Positions 25,738 to 32,891 of a DNA stretch of 32,891 nt are shown here, piece by piece. The DNA comes from a bacterium (GTDB lineage Bacteria > Bacteroidota > Ignavibacteria > Kapaibacteriales > UBA961). Location of the stretch: positions 1-32,891 of the forward strand of contig JALHLL010000005.1 in NCBI GenBank assembly GCA_022844575.1, written 5' to 3'. The notes under the pieces are model-generated. The model was given only the letters and a program-made list of their open reading frames with translations, did no database searches and was not told the origin of the DNA. Each line of letters opens with the position of its first letter. Position 1 is the stretch's first letter. The position numbers and the translations under genes are program-made.

Positions 25738-26423
25738 TATTTATCATCCATAGTTGCTGGTGATTCGGCAAGTTCTCTCGATAACCTTTGTTGAGTGAGC
25801 GAAGGGGTGGTCATCCTTATTTGTCTTACGGAAATTGCATTCGCATTAATTTCCGTATTATTCTGAGTAGTGAGGAATATATATTCCGTACCCGGTAATA
25901 TCGTTTTTCCTCTATACACAGTATCGCACCCGACTTGAACGGAATATTCAGATGCATCATTGACTATAATAAATCGCTCCTGAATATTTTTTGACAGCGT
26001 AATATCTTTCTTTTCGTCTATTGTTTTCCCGTTTTCTTTTATCAATAAAGTATTATTCGCAAAAACAAATTCCAGCCCCTTTTTCTGTTTATACTCACGA
26101 ACGGTTGTTCTGAAACCAATCGTAAACTCTGTGCCATTTCGAGGTGTAATACTTATATCCGTAACATGGTCGGCTGCCTCGCCTAAAGCCAAGACAAATT
26201 TCCCGCCCTTAAATATTTTAACCGAATTATCGGCAGTTTGTTCCACACTATCAATAGGTGATAAGTTATAAGCTACAAGAATCGGACTTGTAGAAATCCT
26301 GTTAAGACGAAAGAAATACGGATCGGGTAATAGTGCCGGAATAATTCCACAACCTATCAATAATACAATACAACTTGTAATTGTTATAATTGTAATAAAA
26401 GAACGTAAAAAAACATTTTTCAT
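25737..26423 (-). CDS. Predicted lipoprotein, unknown function
   Basis: A 228-residue protein with a lipoprotein signal peptide: MKNVFLRSFITIITITSCIV then LLIGC, with Cys25 as the predicted lipidated residue. The rest is mainly beta-strand-like and soluble, for example VKIFKGGKFVLALGEA, DISITPRNGTEFTIGFRTT and DTVYRGKTILPGTEYIFL, with a low-complexity tail. I do not recognise a family. The frame can begin with a TTG at 26426, but the ATG at 26423 shares its A with the TGA stop of the upstream gene. Its own stop shares a base with the phnC start. Three genes in a row joined by one-base overlaps suggest a linked function; a binding or tethering subunit for the ABC ATPase is possible but unproven. 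Confidence 0.65.
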   Translation of the reverse strand: MKNVFLRSFITIITITSCIVLLIGCGIIPALLPDPYFFRLNRISTSPILVAYNLSPIDSVEQTADNSVKIFKGGKFVLALGEAADHVTDISITPRNGTEFTIGFRTTVREYKQKKGLEFVFANNTLLIKENGKTIDEKKDITLSKNIQERFIIVNDASEYSVQVGCDTVYRGKTILPGTEYIFLTTQNNTEINANAISVRQIRMTTPSLTQQRLSRELAESPATMDDK

Positions 26424-27895
26424 CAATAAGAACCCCGTGAATACCGTAATTCTGATTCTTTGAATAAACGCTCATTTATGCCTATACCGATACCAATGTA
26501 AAATGTTGTAAAACTGACTACATTGCTAACATTAAAATCCAATCTGTCTGTTACATTTGCAATGGGATTACCCGTTGCAATGCCTGCAGTTAACTGTAAA
26601 TTGAAATTCTGATTTATTGCCAATTTCAGAGCATTACTGATATTAAACACTCGTGAAGGATAATAATTATACTCAATGGATGGCTCCATAATTAATTCAT
26701 CGTTAATAAGAGTGTACCAATATCCCGCCCTTAAAGGTAATACCGACATTACAAATTCTTTTGAACCGAAAAATCCGAGATGTAATAAAGATGTCCCTAC
26801 AAATACTCTTTTATCAATAAATGGCAATGATAATGTCGTCGGGGCAATACGTATAGAAAACCCCTTAAATAACCCGCCTTGTGAAGTATTTTGTGCTCTT
26901 GGATTATTATTCGACCCATTTTGCTGAAAACTGAAAAAGCTTGTATCAGCAGTAGTAATATTGGTAGAAAATGATAATAAACCGATAGACCATGCACTAT
27001 GTTCATGGTATTTCCATTCAGTTTCCAACTCTTCGGGCTTATTCAAAAAGTCCAGAACCGATGTACCTAACCCTATATATGGAATTGTAGAGGAGAGTGA
27101 AGTATTCGTACTGTTGAGAGAGGAATTAGCCATATTGATACCTGCTGCTATTCCGCCATAAATCCGAAAATTTAAACCACCTATCGAACCGAAATCCAAT
27201 GAAACGGAAGCATTACCATATTGTGAAGGGAAATAGCCGAAACCGAAAGCAGGTGTAACGGTTATATATGGAATTTCATCGCGTAAATAATACCTTTTAC
27301 GTATATAGAGGGGAAAAACACTTACCAATGAACTTGAATTATCAACTTTCGGAACAATCATTTCTAAGGCGGATGTTCCGAATGTCCAGTTCGCAGCATC
27401 ACGAAACCACCGTAAACGCCATTCCATAATTCCGAAACGGTATAAGCCACCCGTAAATGTCACACTGCGCGGTTGTCCTTTTTTAATTGCACCGAATTCA
27501 GGATCAAAAACTCCGAAGATTCCGAATAATCCACTACCGAAACCTTCTTCGGGAGTACTTGTACCTATAAGACCGACACTTTCAAATAAACCCGCACGTA
27601 TGAAATTCGGATAATAGCGTTCCGTTGTGCTGTCATATTGTGTTTTAGTATGAGTTATTACCTTTGTTGTCGGCGAAGGGAAAACGATACCATTATCTCT
27701 TATACCCGGTGTATTATTAATTTGCTTTTCGACTGTGGTATCGTGAACCGTAATTGTAAACCTGTCTTCTTCGGTACGTGTTAATTGTTTATGTACTGCT
27801 GTATAACATCCTGATAAGAGAACAATACTTACAAATATGAATAGTATGGGATATGACTTTTTTAGTTCAGGTAACAACTGTCGCACTATATTCAT
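26423..27895 (-). CDS. Predicted lipoprotein with outer-membrane barrel-like C-terminal domain
   Basis: A 490-residue protein starting MNIVRQLLPELKKSYPILFI, with lipobox LLSGC (Cys30). A Thr-rich linker with paired strands (about 40-90) is followed by roughly 400 residues of alternating amphipathic strands and turns, such as VTFTGGLYRFGIMEWRLRW, YITVTPAFGFGYFPSQYG, LQLTAGIATGNPIANV and TFYIGIGIGINERL. This is what a beta-barrel looks like, although a lipid anchor on a large barrel is uncommon. An in-frame ATG at 27925 would overlap the FAH gene by 28 bases; the ATG at 27895, two bases after the FAH stop, gives a clean lipoprotein signal. Family and function unknown. Confidence 0.65.
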   Translation of the reverse strand: MNIVRQLLPELKKSYPILFIFVSIVLLSGCYTAVHKQLTRTEEDRFTITVHDTTVEKQINNTPGIRDNGIVFPSPTTKVITHTKTQYDSTTERYYPNFIRAGLFESVGLIGTSTPEEGFGSGLFGIFGVFDPEFGAIKKGQPRSVTFTGGLYRFGIMEWRLRWFRDAANWTFGTSALEMIVPKVDNSSSLVSVFPLYIRKRYYLRDEIPYITVTPAFGFGYFPSQYGNASVSLDFGSIGGLNFRIYGGIAAGINMANSSLNSTNTSLSSTIPYIGLGTSVLDFLNKPEELETEWKYHEHSAWSIGLLSFSTNITTADTSFFSFQQNGSNNNPRAQNTSQGGLFKGFSIRIAPTTLSLPFIDKRVFVGTSLLHLGFFGSKEFVMSVLPLRAGYWYTLINDELIMEPSIEYNYYPSRVFNISNALKLAINQNFNLQLTAGIATGNPIANVTDRLDFNVSNVVSFTTFYIGIGIGINERLFKESELRYSRGSY

Positions 27896-27897
27896 AA

Positions 27898-28554
27898 TTA
27901 TCCTACGGTAAATTCTACCATACATATATTATTTAATTCCGCCTTTACAGTTGCTCCTACCGGTATCTGAGCAACCCCTTCCGGTGTTCCGGTAAATATA
28001 CAATCACCTTTTTGCAATCCAAAAATATCGGAAATAGTGGTAATCAGTTGTGCAACACTCCGTTCCATTGCGCTTGTGTTGCCATATTGTTTTAGCACTC
28101 CGTTAACATAAAGCCGCAGTTCGGCATTCTGCGTATCAATTTCTTCCTTCGGTACAACCGTTGAAATTGGAGCAGAACCACGAAACGATTTAGCTATTGC
28201 CCAGGGTTCACCTTTTTGTTTTGCAGATGTCTGTATATCACGTAAAGTCAAATCAACGCCAACGGCATATCCTGCTATATATTCTGAAGCGTTTTCAATC
28301 GGTATATTATTCCCGTCTTTTCCTATAACTACAACCAATTCAACCTCATGGTGAAGATTGGAAGAGAAAGGAGGAATGGCGACTTTGCCCCCGTTTGCCG
28401 TATAGGCAGTTGGCGGTTTAATGAAAATGAGAGGCCTCTCGTCGGGTACTTGAGCACCCATTTCTTTCGCATGGGCGGCATAGTTACGACCGATACAATA
28501 CATTGTACCTATATTGAGAGTGTTTTCTGAATTGAGGAATGTATAAACTGACAT
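27898..28554 (-). CDS. Fumarylacetoacetate hydrolase (FAH) family protein, FAHD1-like
   Basis: A 218-residue cytosolic enzyme of the FAH superfamily. It shows MYCIGRNYAAHAKEMGAQVP, then RPLIFIKPPTAY, the metal-binding H-x-E-x-E in HHEVELVVVIG, then AVGVDLTLRDIQ and KGDCIFTGTPEGVAQI. These match FAHD1/YcgM-like proteins, which hydrolyse acylpyruvates or decarboxylate oxaloacetate and use Mg2+. The size is that of the single-domain enzymes. An upstream in-frame ATG at 28611 adds 19 residues of poor match, so the ATG at 28554 is preferred. It is second in the minus-strand operon, 58 bases after the PBP stop. The substrate cannot be told from sequence. Confidence 0.88.
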   Translation of the reverse strand: MSVYTFLNSENTLNIGTMYCIGRNYAAHAKEMGAQVPDERPLIFIKPPTAYTANGGKVAIPPFSSNLHHEVELVVVIGKDGNNIPIENASEYIAGYAVGVDLTLRDIQTSAKQKGEPWAIAKSFRGSAPISTVVPKEEIDTQNAELRLYVNGVLKQYGNTSAMERSVAQLITTISDIFGLQKGDCIFTGTPEGVAQIPVGATVKAELNNICMVEFTVG

Positions 28555-28612
28555 CAGTATTTTATTTATGTATTTTTTATCAATATACAAGTACAAAATA
28601 CAAAAAATCAAC

Positions 28613-30802
28613 TCAATTCAAACGAGGCAATCTCGGTACATTAAGGGAATCTTTTGTTTTTGTAGAGTCAGTTATTGAATTAGGTATGCTTCCTTCGGGG
28701 GGTGGTTCAGACCAATTAATGACCGTTTCCGTTGAATCGGAAGGAATAGAAAGGTAATTGAATGTTTTTCTATTAAAGCCAAGAGATTGATCATCATAAA
28801 TTTTCTTCATTAATCTGCCGAAAATAGGAGCTGCCGCACGACCTCCTTGTCCATACCAACCCTGAAACTTTATTCTTTGGCTGTCGAACCCCGTCCAAAC
28901 ACCTGCAACAATTTGAGGTGTAAAACCAATAAACCACGCATCAGCATAATCGTTTGTTGTGCCTGTTTTACCTGCTGCCGCATATTTGTAAAACTGTCTT
29001 ACGGATGAAGCCGTACCGCCATTTACAACACCCTCCATCATTCTTACCATGGTTTGTGCGGTTTTTTGGTGCATTGCATCCGTTATTTTTTTACTCTTTT
29101 TTCTCTCATATATAATATTTCCCATTCGATCTTCAATTTTGGTAATAAAGAAAGGGGGTACGTAAATTCCTTGATTAAGGAATGTACCATAAGCGGAAAT
29201 AATTTCAATCGGTTTTACCTCTTCCGCACCAAGTGCTAAAGTCGGGTATGCATCCATTGGTGTGGTTATACCACATCGCCGTGCCAATTTCACGACTTTT
29301 TCGGGTGTTGTATGTTCAGTTATGAGTCTCGCTGCGACGGAATTTATCGAGAACTTAAGTGCGGAAGAAAGTGGTAAAGGTCCTCCTTCGGAACTGGTTC
29401 CTGAGGGAGACCATACTTCACCCGACGGAAGTGTATAAGAAAAAGGTCCGCTTTCAACTGTTGAGCTTGCCGTCAAACCTTCCTCCAGAGCCGAAGCATA
29501 TACAAATGGTTTGAATGATGAACCCGGCTGCCTTTTAATTTGTACAGCGTGATTTAATGAGTATCGTGCTTCGGGTGTCATTCGCATTGCTTGGGGCGAT
29601 GCTCCTATCATTCCCAACACAGCACCTGTTGCGGGATCTAACACGACTACACCCGTTTGAATTAAAGTGTTTCTTCTTTTTACGGAATCTATAAAACCAC
29701 GATTCTTTTTATACTTCTCGCTTATTGAGCGTTTCTCTTTATCGGTCTCAGCAGCTATATAGTCTGCCCGACCGCGTATAGCGGCTGATAACAAAGAACC
29801 CAGTACCTCTTTATTATTTGTCCAACGCCAAGTTTTATCAAATTGGTTTTGAAAACCGGCGAGGTGTTCCTCAACGGCACTATTGGCATATCGTTGAACT
29901 TTTGCATTGAGCGTTGTGTGAATAATAAGCCCGTCTCTATACAGATCATAACCTTTTGTACCATATTCACCCTGTTCATCGCGCTCAAGTGTTTGGCGTA
30001 CCATTTCAACAAAATGAGGTGCAATACCTAAGCGCGATTGATTTTTTTTTGCTGACATTGTAATGGGTTGTTCAAGTGCTTCCACATAAGAAGTAGCTTG
30101 TAGTTTGCCATGTTCATAGGTCAATTGCAGAACCAAGTTTCTTCTTCCAATAGCGCGCTCATAATTATTTAAGGCATCATAACCAACCGGATTTTTCAAC
30201 AAAGCAACCATGTAAGCGCACTCGGCTACGGTTAACTCTTTGGGTCTTTTACCGAAAAATAACTGCGAAGCCACTTGAAGCCCATAAGCCCCGCGACCGA
30301 AACACACAGTATTTGTGTACAACTCAAGAATTTCTCTTTTTGTATAGGTTTGTTCGATTCTTATAGCTGTAAACGCTTCAAGAATTTTTCTTCTTAACGT
30401 TGGCGACTGATCTAAAAAGAGTTTTCTTGCTAACTGCTGGGTAATAGTGGAGGCACCTTCACGCTTGCCCATAAAGATATTTTTGAAGATAGCTTGTACG
30501 GTTCTTGTTGCGTGAACACCCCAGTGATTGTAAAATTCTCTGTCCTCCGTTGCTATAAGCGCTTGTATAAACTCATACGGAATGCTATCATAGGGCAGGT
30601 GGGTTCTTCTTTCGATAAAAAAGTAATCAAGAACTTCATCGTCGGCACTTATGATGCGTGTTGCCAAATCCTGTTTCGGATTTTCAAGTTCGGCAAATGA
30701 AGGCACATTACCGTTAATTATAAAGAATAGAATAATGGCAATGACGGCAAGGCAGCATGCCGATACGACGAAAAATGACGTAATCAACTGTCGAAACGAC
30801 AT
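28613..30802 (-). CDS. Penicillin-binding protein 1A-type bifunctional peptidoglycan synthase
   Basis: This class A PBP (729 aa) both polymerises glycan strands and cross-links peptides. The N-terminal membrane anchor is at about 8-30 (LITSFFVVSACCLAVIAIIL). The GT51 glycosyltransferase domain has catalytic Glu86 in TEDREFYNHWGV, then GASTITQQLARKLFL and FGRGAYGLQVASQLFFGK. The transpeptidase domain has SxxK at Ser428 (PGSSFKPFVYASALE), SxN in SINSVAARL and KTG in AGKTGTTNDYADAWFIGFTP. All catalytic residues are present. A longer frame starts at 30865, but its extra codons cover the promoter at 30838-30866, so the start at 30802 is chosen. It heads the long minus-strand operon. Confidence 0.95.
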   Translation of the reverse strand: MSFRQLITSFFVVSACCLAVIAIILFFIINGNVPSFAELENPKQDLATRIISADDEVLDYFFIERRTHLPYDSIPYEFIQALIATEDREFYNHWGVHATRTVQAIFKNIFMGKREGASTITQQLARKLFLDQSPTLRRKILEAFTAIRIEQTYTKREILELYTNTVCFGRGAYGLQVASQLFFGKRPKELTVAECAYMVALLKNPVGYDALNNYERAIGRRNLVLQLTYEHGKLQATSYVEALEQPITMSAKKNQSRLGIAPHFVEMVRQTLERDEQGEYGTKGYDLYRDGLIIHTTLNAKVQRYANSAVEEHLAGFQNQFDKTWRWTNNKEVLGSLLSAAIRGRADYIAAETDKEKRSISEKYKKNRGFIDSVKRRNTLIQTGVVVLDPATGAVLGMIGASPQAMRMTPEARYSLNHAVQIKRQPGSSFKPFVYASALEEGLTASSTVESGPFSYTLPSGEVWSPSGTSSEGGPLPLSSALKFSINSVAARLITEHTTPEKVVKLARRCGITTPMDAYPTLALGAEEVKPIEIISAYGTFLNQGIYVPPFFITKIEDRMGNIIYERKKSKKITDAMHQKTAQTMVRMMEGVVNGGTASSVRQFYKYAAAGKTGTTNDYADAWFIGFTPQIVAGVWTGFDSQRIKFQGWYGQGGRAAAPIFGRLMKKIYDDQSLGFNRKTFNYLSIPSDSTETVINWSEPPPEGSIPNSITDSTKTKDSLNVPRLPRLN

Positions 30803-30837
30803 AAAGAAGTATATGAGGTTTATGGCCGATGAACTAT

Positions 30838-30870
30838 CAAAATTACGGCGGAATGACCGAATCAAACAAA
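30838..30870 (-). promoter_or_regulatory. Promoter of the pbp1A-FAH-lipoprotein-phnC-accD operon
   Basis: The -7 box TAATTTTG (30845 to 30838) is an exact TAnnTTTG match. TTTG elements at 30866-30863 and 30870-30867 lie 17 and 21 bases upstream, within the range known for Bacteroidota -33 elements. The box ends 35 bases before the ATG at 30802. This is the most complete promoter in the window. Confidence 0.6.
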
Positions 30871-30891
30871 GATTGTTGCAGATGACCCTCT

Positions 30892-30931
30892 GAAAATAAA
30901 AAGACGGTGGTATGTTTTTACAATACCACCG
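30892..30931 (-). terminator. Intrinsic terminator after the LTxxQ protein gene
   Basis: A 9-bp stem CGGTGGTAT/ATACCACCG (30905-30913 with 30923-30931) has a 9-base loop and, on the minus strand, is followed by TCTTTTTATTTTC. It lies 38 bases after the stop of the gene at 30969 and separates it from the pbp1A promoter. A T run on the plus strand also exists, but no plus-strand gene precedes it. Confidence 0.8.
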
Positions 30932-30968
30932 CCAATTTTTTTACGAACTTTCCTCAAAATGAAGATTG

Positions 30969-31316
30969 TTAAAGCTCTTTTTTATGCTTCCTTTGTTCTT
31001 TCGCCTCTGCCTTCAGCTCATCGTACTTTTTCTGTTGTTCAGTCGTAAGTACCGATTTGATTTTTACATCAATTTCATTTGCAGTTTCCATTTTTTCTTT
31101 CCTCGTTCTGTCGCCGTCCTCCTTGCGTTCTGTCCGGACCTCTTTCATAATTTTTTTGATTTTTTCTTTCTGGTCATCCGTCAAATTCAATTTACTAAGA
31201 ATCTTTTTGAAATGTCCTCCATGACCGGAAGCAAAAACCGTATAGCACGGAATAAAACCTATAGAGGTTATAATAATGACTAAGGCGACTGCTGTTATTC
31301 TTTTTAACGAATGCAT
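30969..31316 (-). CDS. LTxxQ (Spy/CpxP-like) periplasmic protein
   Basis: A 115-residue exported protein: signal peptide MHSLKRITAVALVIIITSIG to about CYTVFASG, then an all-helical, highly charged body. It carries two copies of the LTxxQ motif, LNLTDDQKEKIKKIMKE and VLTTEQQKKYDELK, the hallmark of Spy/CpxP-type proteins. In known members these are periplasmic chaperones or stress sensors induced by envelope or metal stress. A short SGHGGH stretch follows the signal peptide. It is monocistronic, with its own terminator downstream. The family call is good; the exact role is unknown. Confidence 0.82.
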   Translation of the reverse strand: MHSLKRITAVALVIIITSIGFIPCYTVFASGHGGHFKKILSKLNLTDDQKEKIKKIMKEVRTERKEDGDRTRKEKMETANEIDVKIKSVLTTEQQKKYDELKAEAKEQRKHKKEL

Positions 31317-31649
31317 GTTCTTTCCCTAAAAAATGTTACAAAACAAAATAAACAATAACTGAAAGCGCAATTAAAAACTTAGAGAGGATACCGTGAATAA
31401 AGGTTTAACTATATATCACTATTCTTTAAAATTTCTAGAATAGTTAATGTTTATAAAATGCTCTGATAATAAAATTAATGATGATTGCGAATGTGGTAAG
31501 TTTGCGGAAAGGATGCCGAAACAATCTTGTATGAGCATTTGCACCGCATGACTTATGGCTTCTTTTTCAGAAGCGATGGTTGAGTGGATATCAAATTCTT
31601 ATCACTATTTCGAATACTTGTTCTATATTGTAGTTACAAATTTTTTCTG
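31317..31649. other. Intergenic region between LTxxQ gene and SulP gene
   Basis: About 333 bases of AT-rich DNA separate two divergent genes. I see no protein-like frame. Two hairpin-capable repeats are present: ACTATTCT/AGAATAGT (31418-31425 with 31437-31444) and GCTTCT/AGAAGC (31558-31563 with 31569-31574, no T run). A weak promoter-like box TTATTTTG lies at 31344-31351 on the minus strand, 27 bases before the LTxxQ start. Confidence 0.4.
31418..31444. repeat. 8-bp inverted repeat in a divergent intergenic region
   Basis: Perfect arms ACTATTCT and AGAATAGT are separated by 11 AT-rich bases. There is no T run, so it is not an intrinsic terminator. It could be an operator for the flanking divergent genes or chance in AT-rich DNA. 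Confidence 0.3.
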
Positions 31650-32891
31650 ATGAATTATATGAATATTACGGACATACATAAGATTTGGAAATCCGATGTT
31701 TCTTCAGGTGTTGTCGTTTTTTTAGTGGCTCTTCCTCTTTGCTTAGGAATTGCCCTGGCATCCGGTGCTCCGTTGTTTGCCGGTATTATAGCCGGAATAA
31801 TAGGCGGTACGGTTATAGCATTACTTTCCGGTTCGGAGATAAGTGTAAGTGGACCCGCGGCAGGTTTGGCTGTTATCGTTGCCGATGCGATTAAAACTAT
31901 CGGAAGTTTCGAGGGCTTTTTAACTGCTGTTATACTCGCGGGCATATTCCAGATACTGTTTGCTTTACTCCGACTTGGTAAAATTGCTAATTATGTACCC
32001 AATAGTGTTGTAAAGGGGATGTTGGCTGCAATCGGTGCTGTTATCATACTCAAGCAAATACCCCATGCCTTAGGGTACGATAAAGACTTTGAAGGTGATA
32101 TGGGGTTTATGCAATTTTTTGATAGTGAGAATTCTTTTACGGAAATAGTCAAAGCTATATATTCTTACTCAATGGGTGCGGTTATCGTATCTGTCGTATC
32201 ACTTGCCTTACTCTTATCCTGGGAAAATATTGTAGTGCGTCGAAAACCGCGTTTACGGCTTTTGCCCGCCCCATTGCTTGCCGTTATAGCCGGTGTAGGG
32301 TTAAATCAGTTCTTTTTATTAGTGTTTCCCGAACTTGCTATTACATCGGCGGACGGTCATTTGGTAAGTTTGCCTGTCGCTTCTTTTTCGGAGCTAAGTG
32401 GTTTTATGCATTATCCCGACTTGTCGTTCATAACATCGAAACTTGTTATCACAACCGGCTTTATTATAGCTGTTGTGGGTAGTATAGAAACTCTTTTATC
32501 AATAGAAGCAGCTGATGCGCTCGACCCCAAAAAAAGAATAAGTGCAACTAATAAAGAGTTATTTGCTCAGGGCATAGGCAATACGATTTCAGGTCTTATA
32601 GGGGGCATACCTATTACGTCTGTGATTGTAAGGTCAAGTGCGAATGTGTATGCGGGTGCTCAATCACGACTCTCATCTTTAATGCACGGATTTCTTTTAC
32701 TTTTTGCAGTACTTTTTATCCCGAGCATACTTAATCTTATACCCCTTTCTTGTTTGGCAGCCATATTATTGGTTATCGGCTATAAACTTACCTCAACAAA
32801 AGTTTTTAAGGAACAGTTTAGCAAAGGTATTCAGGATGTAATACCATTTTTAGTAACCTTCGTGGCAATTATCGTAAGCGATTTATTGGCG
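31650..32891 (+). CDS. SulP/SLC26-family anion transporter (3' end beyond window)
   Basis: 414 codons are open to the window edge without a stop. The start is ATG at 31650, or 31659 (MNITDIHKIWKSDVSSGVVV). Hallmarks of SulP permeases: VVVFLVALPLCLGIALASGA, EISVSGPAAGLAVIVADAI, then YVPNSVVKGMLAAIGAVIIL and, after the middle helices, SIEALLxIEAAD-like IETLLSIEAADALDP, then GNTISGLIGGIPITSVIVRS. About ten membrane segments are visible. The family moves sulfate, bicarbonate or other anions. Bacterial forms with this front end are often followed by, or fused to, carbonic anhydrase and then treated as bicarbonate transporters, but that part is not in the window. Any STAS domain would also lie beyond the edge. 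Confidence 0.9.
   Translation, partial: MNYMNITDIHKIWKSDVSSGVVVFLVALPLCLGIALASGAPLFAGIIAGIIGGTVIALLSGSEISVSGPAAGLAVIVADAIKTIGSFEGFLTAVILAGIFQILFALLRLGKIANYVPNSVVKGMLAAIGAVIILKQIPHALGYDKDFEGDMGFMQFFDSENSFTEIVKAIYSYSMGAVIVSVVSLALLLSWENIVVRRKPRLRLLPAPLLAVIAGVGLNQFFLLVFPELAITSADGHLVSLPVASFSELSGFMHYPDLSFITSKLVITTGFIIAVVGSIETLLSIEAADALDPKKRISATNKELFAQGIGNTISGLIGGIPITSVIVRSSANVYAGAQSRLSSLMHGFLLLFAVLFIPSILNLIPLSCLAAILLVIGYKLTSTKVFKEQFSKGIQDVIPFLVTFVAIIVSDLLA

Noticed and set aside
31655..31945. 96-codon open frame on the minus strand at the SulP start
   Set aside because: The plus strand encodes unmistakable SulP permease motifs over the same bases.
1..32891. CRISPR arrays, insertion sequences, integrases, phage or toxin-antitoxin genes
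   Set aside because: I looked for regularly spaced repeats, terminal inverted repeats and transposase/integrase motifs on both strands and recognised none.

Overview
The window looks like a chromosomal segment of a Gram-negative bacterium of the Bacteroidota/Chlorobi/Ignavibacteria/Kapabacteria (FCB) assemblage. Seen in the sequence: it is AT-rich; several genes encode signal-peptide-bearing outer-membrane beta-barrels and lipoproteins; many starts lack a Shine-Dalgarno; and several transcription units are preceded by a TAnnTTTG-type box, the -7 element known from Bacteroidota. The flagellar cluster fliL-fliM-fliN-fliO argues against a typical Bacteroidia or Flavobacteriia genome and favours a motile deep-branching relative. 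That placement is inference; no rRNA or close homologue was available.

Layout. 1-600: the 3' remnant of a histidine kinase (+), a bidirectional terminator and a tRNA-Met(CAT) gene (-). 637-3026 (-): etfB and etfA (electron transfer flavoprotein), then a bifunctional-nuclease (DUF151)/UVR protein. 3388-7082 (+): ftsK/spoIIIE DNA translocase, a terminator hairpin, then recX. 7118-7798 (-): a small outer-membrane beta-barrel. 8039-16731 (+): a tight run of a giant TPR protein, an outer-membrane barrel, a bitopic SPOR protein with a His/Lys/Glu-rich linker, a TonB-like protein, a very small membrane protein and UDP-glucose 6-dehydrogenase. The first four look like parts of one envelope-spanning assembly. 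16970-19428 (+): fliL, fliM, fliN, fliO (C-ring and export gate). 19618-23507 (+): a LolA-like periplasmic protein and a very large Asp-box (BNR) beta-propeller protein, closed by a strong terminator.

30802-23558 (-) is a long, tightly packed operon: PBP1A-type peptidoglycan synthase, FAH-family hydrolase, a lipoprotein with a barrel-like C-terminal part, a second lipoprotein, a PhnC-type ABC ATPase, accD and a small membrane protein. Upstream of it are an LTxxQ (Spy/CpxP-like) periplasmic protein (-) with its own terminator, a non-coding stretch of about 330 bases, and a SulP anion transporter (+) that runs off the right edge.

Most genes are ordinary housekeeping or envelope functions. The parts worth a second look are: the TPR/barrel/SPOR/TonB cluster with no ExbB/ExbD; the PhnC-type ATPase coupled by one-base overlaps to two unknown lipoproteins instead of PhnD/PhnE; the CheY-binding-like motif present on both FliM and FliN; a recurring CGTAATTTT promoter box that also corrects several gene starts; and the broken kinase at the left edge. 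I found no CRISPR array, insertion sequence, integrase, phage gene or toxin-antitoxin pair.
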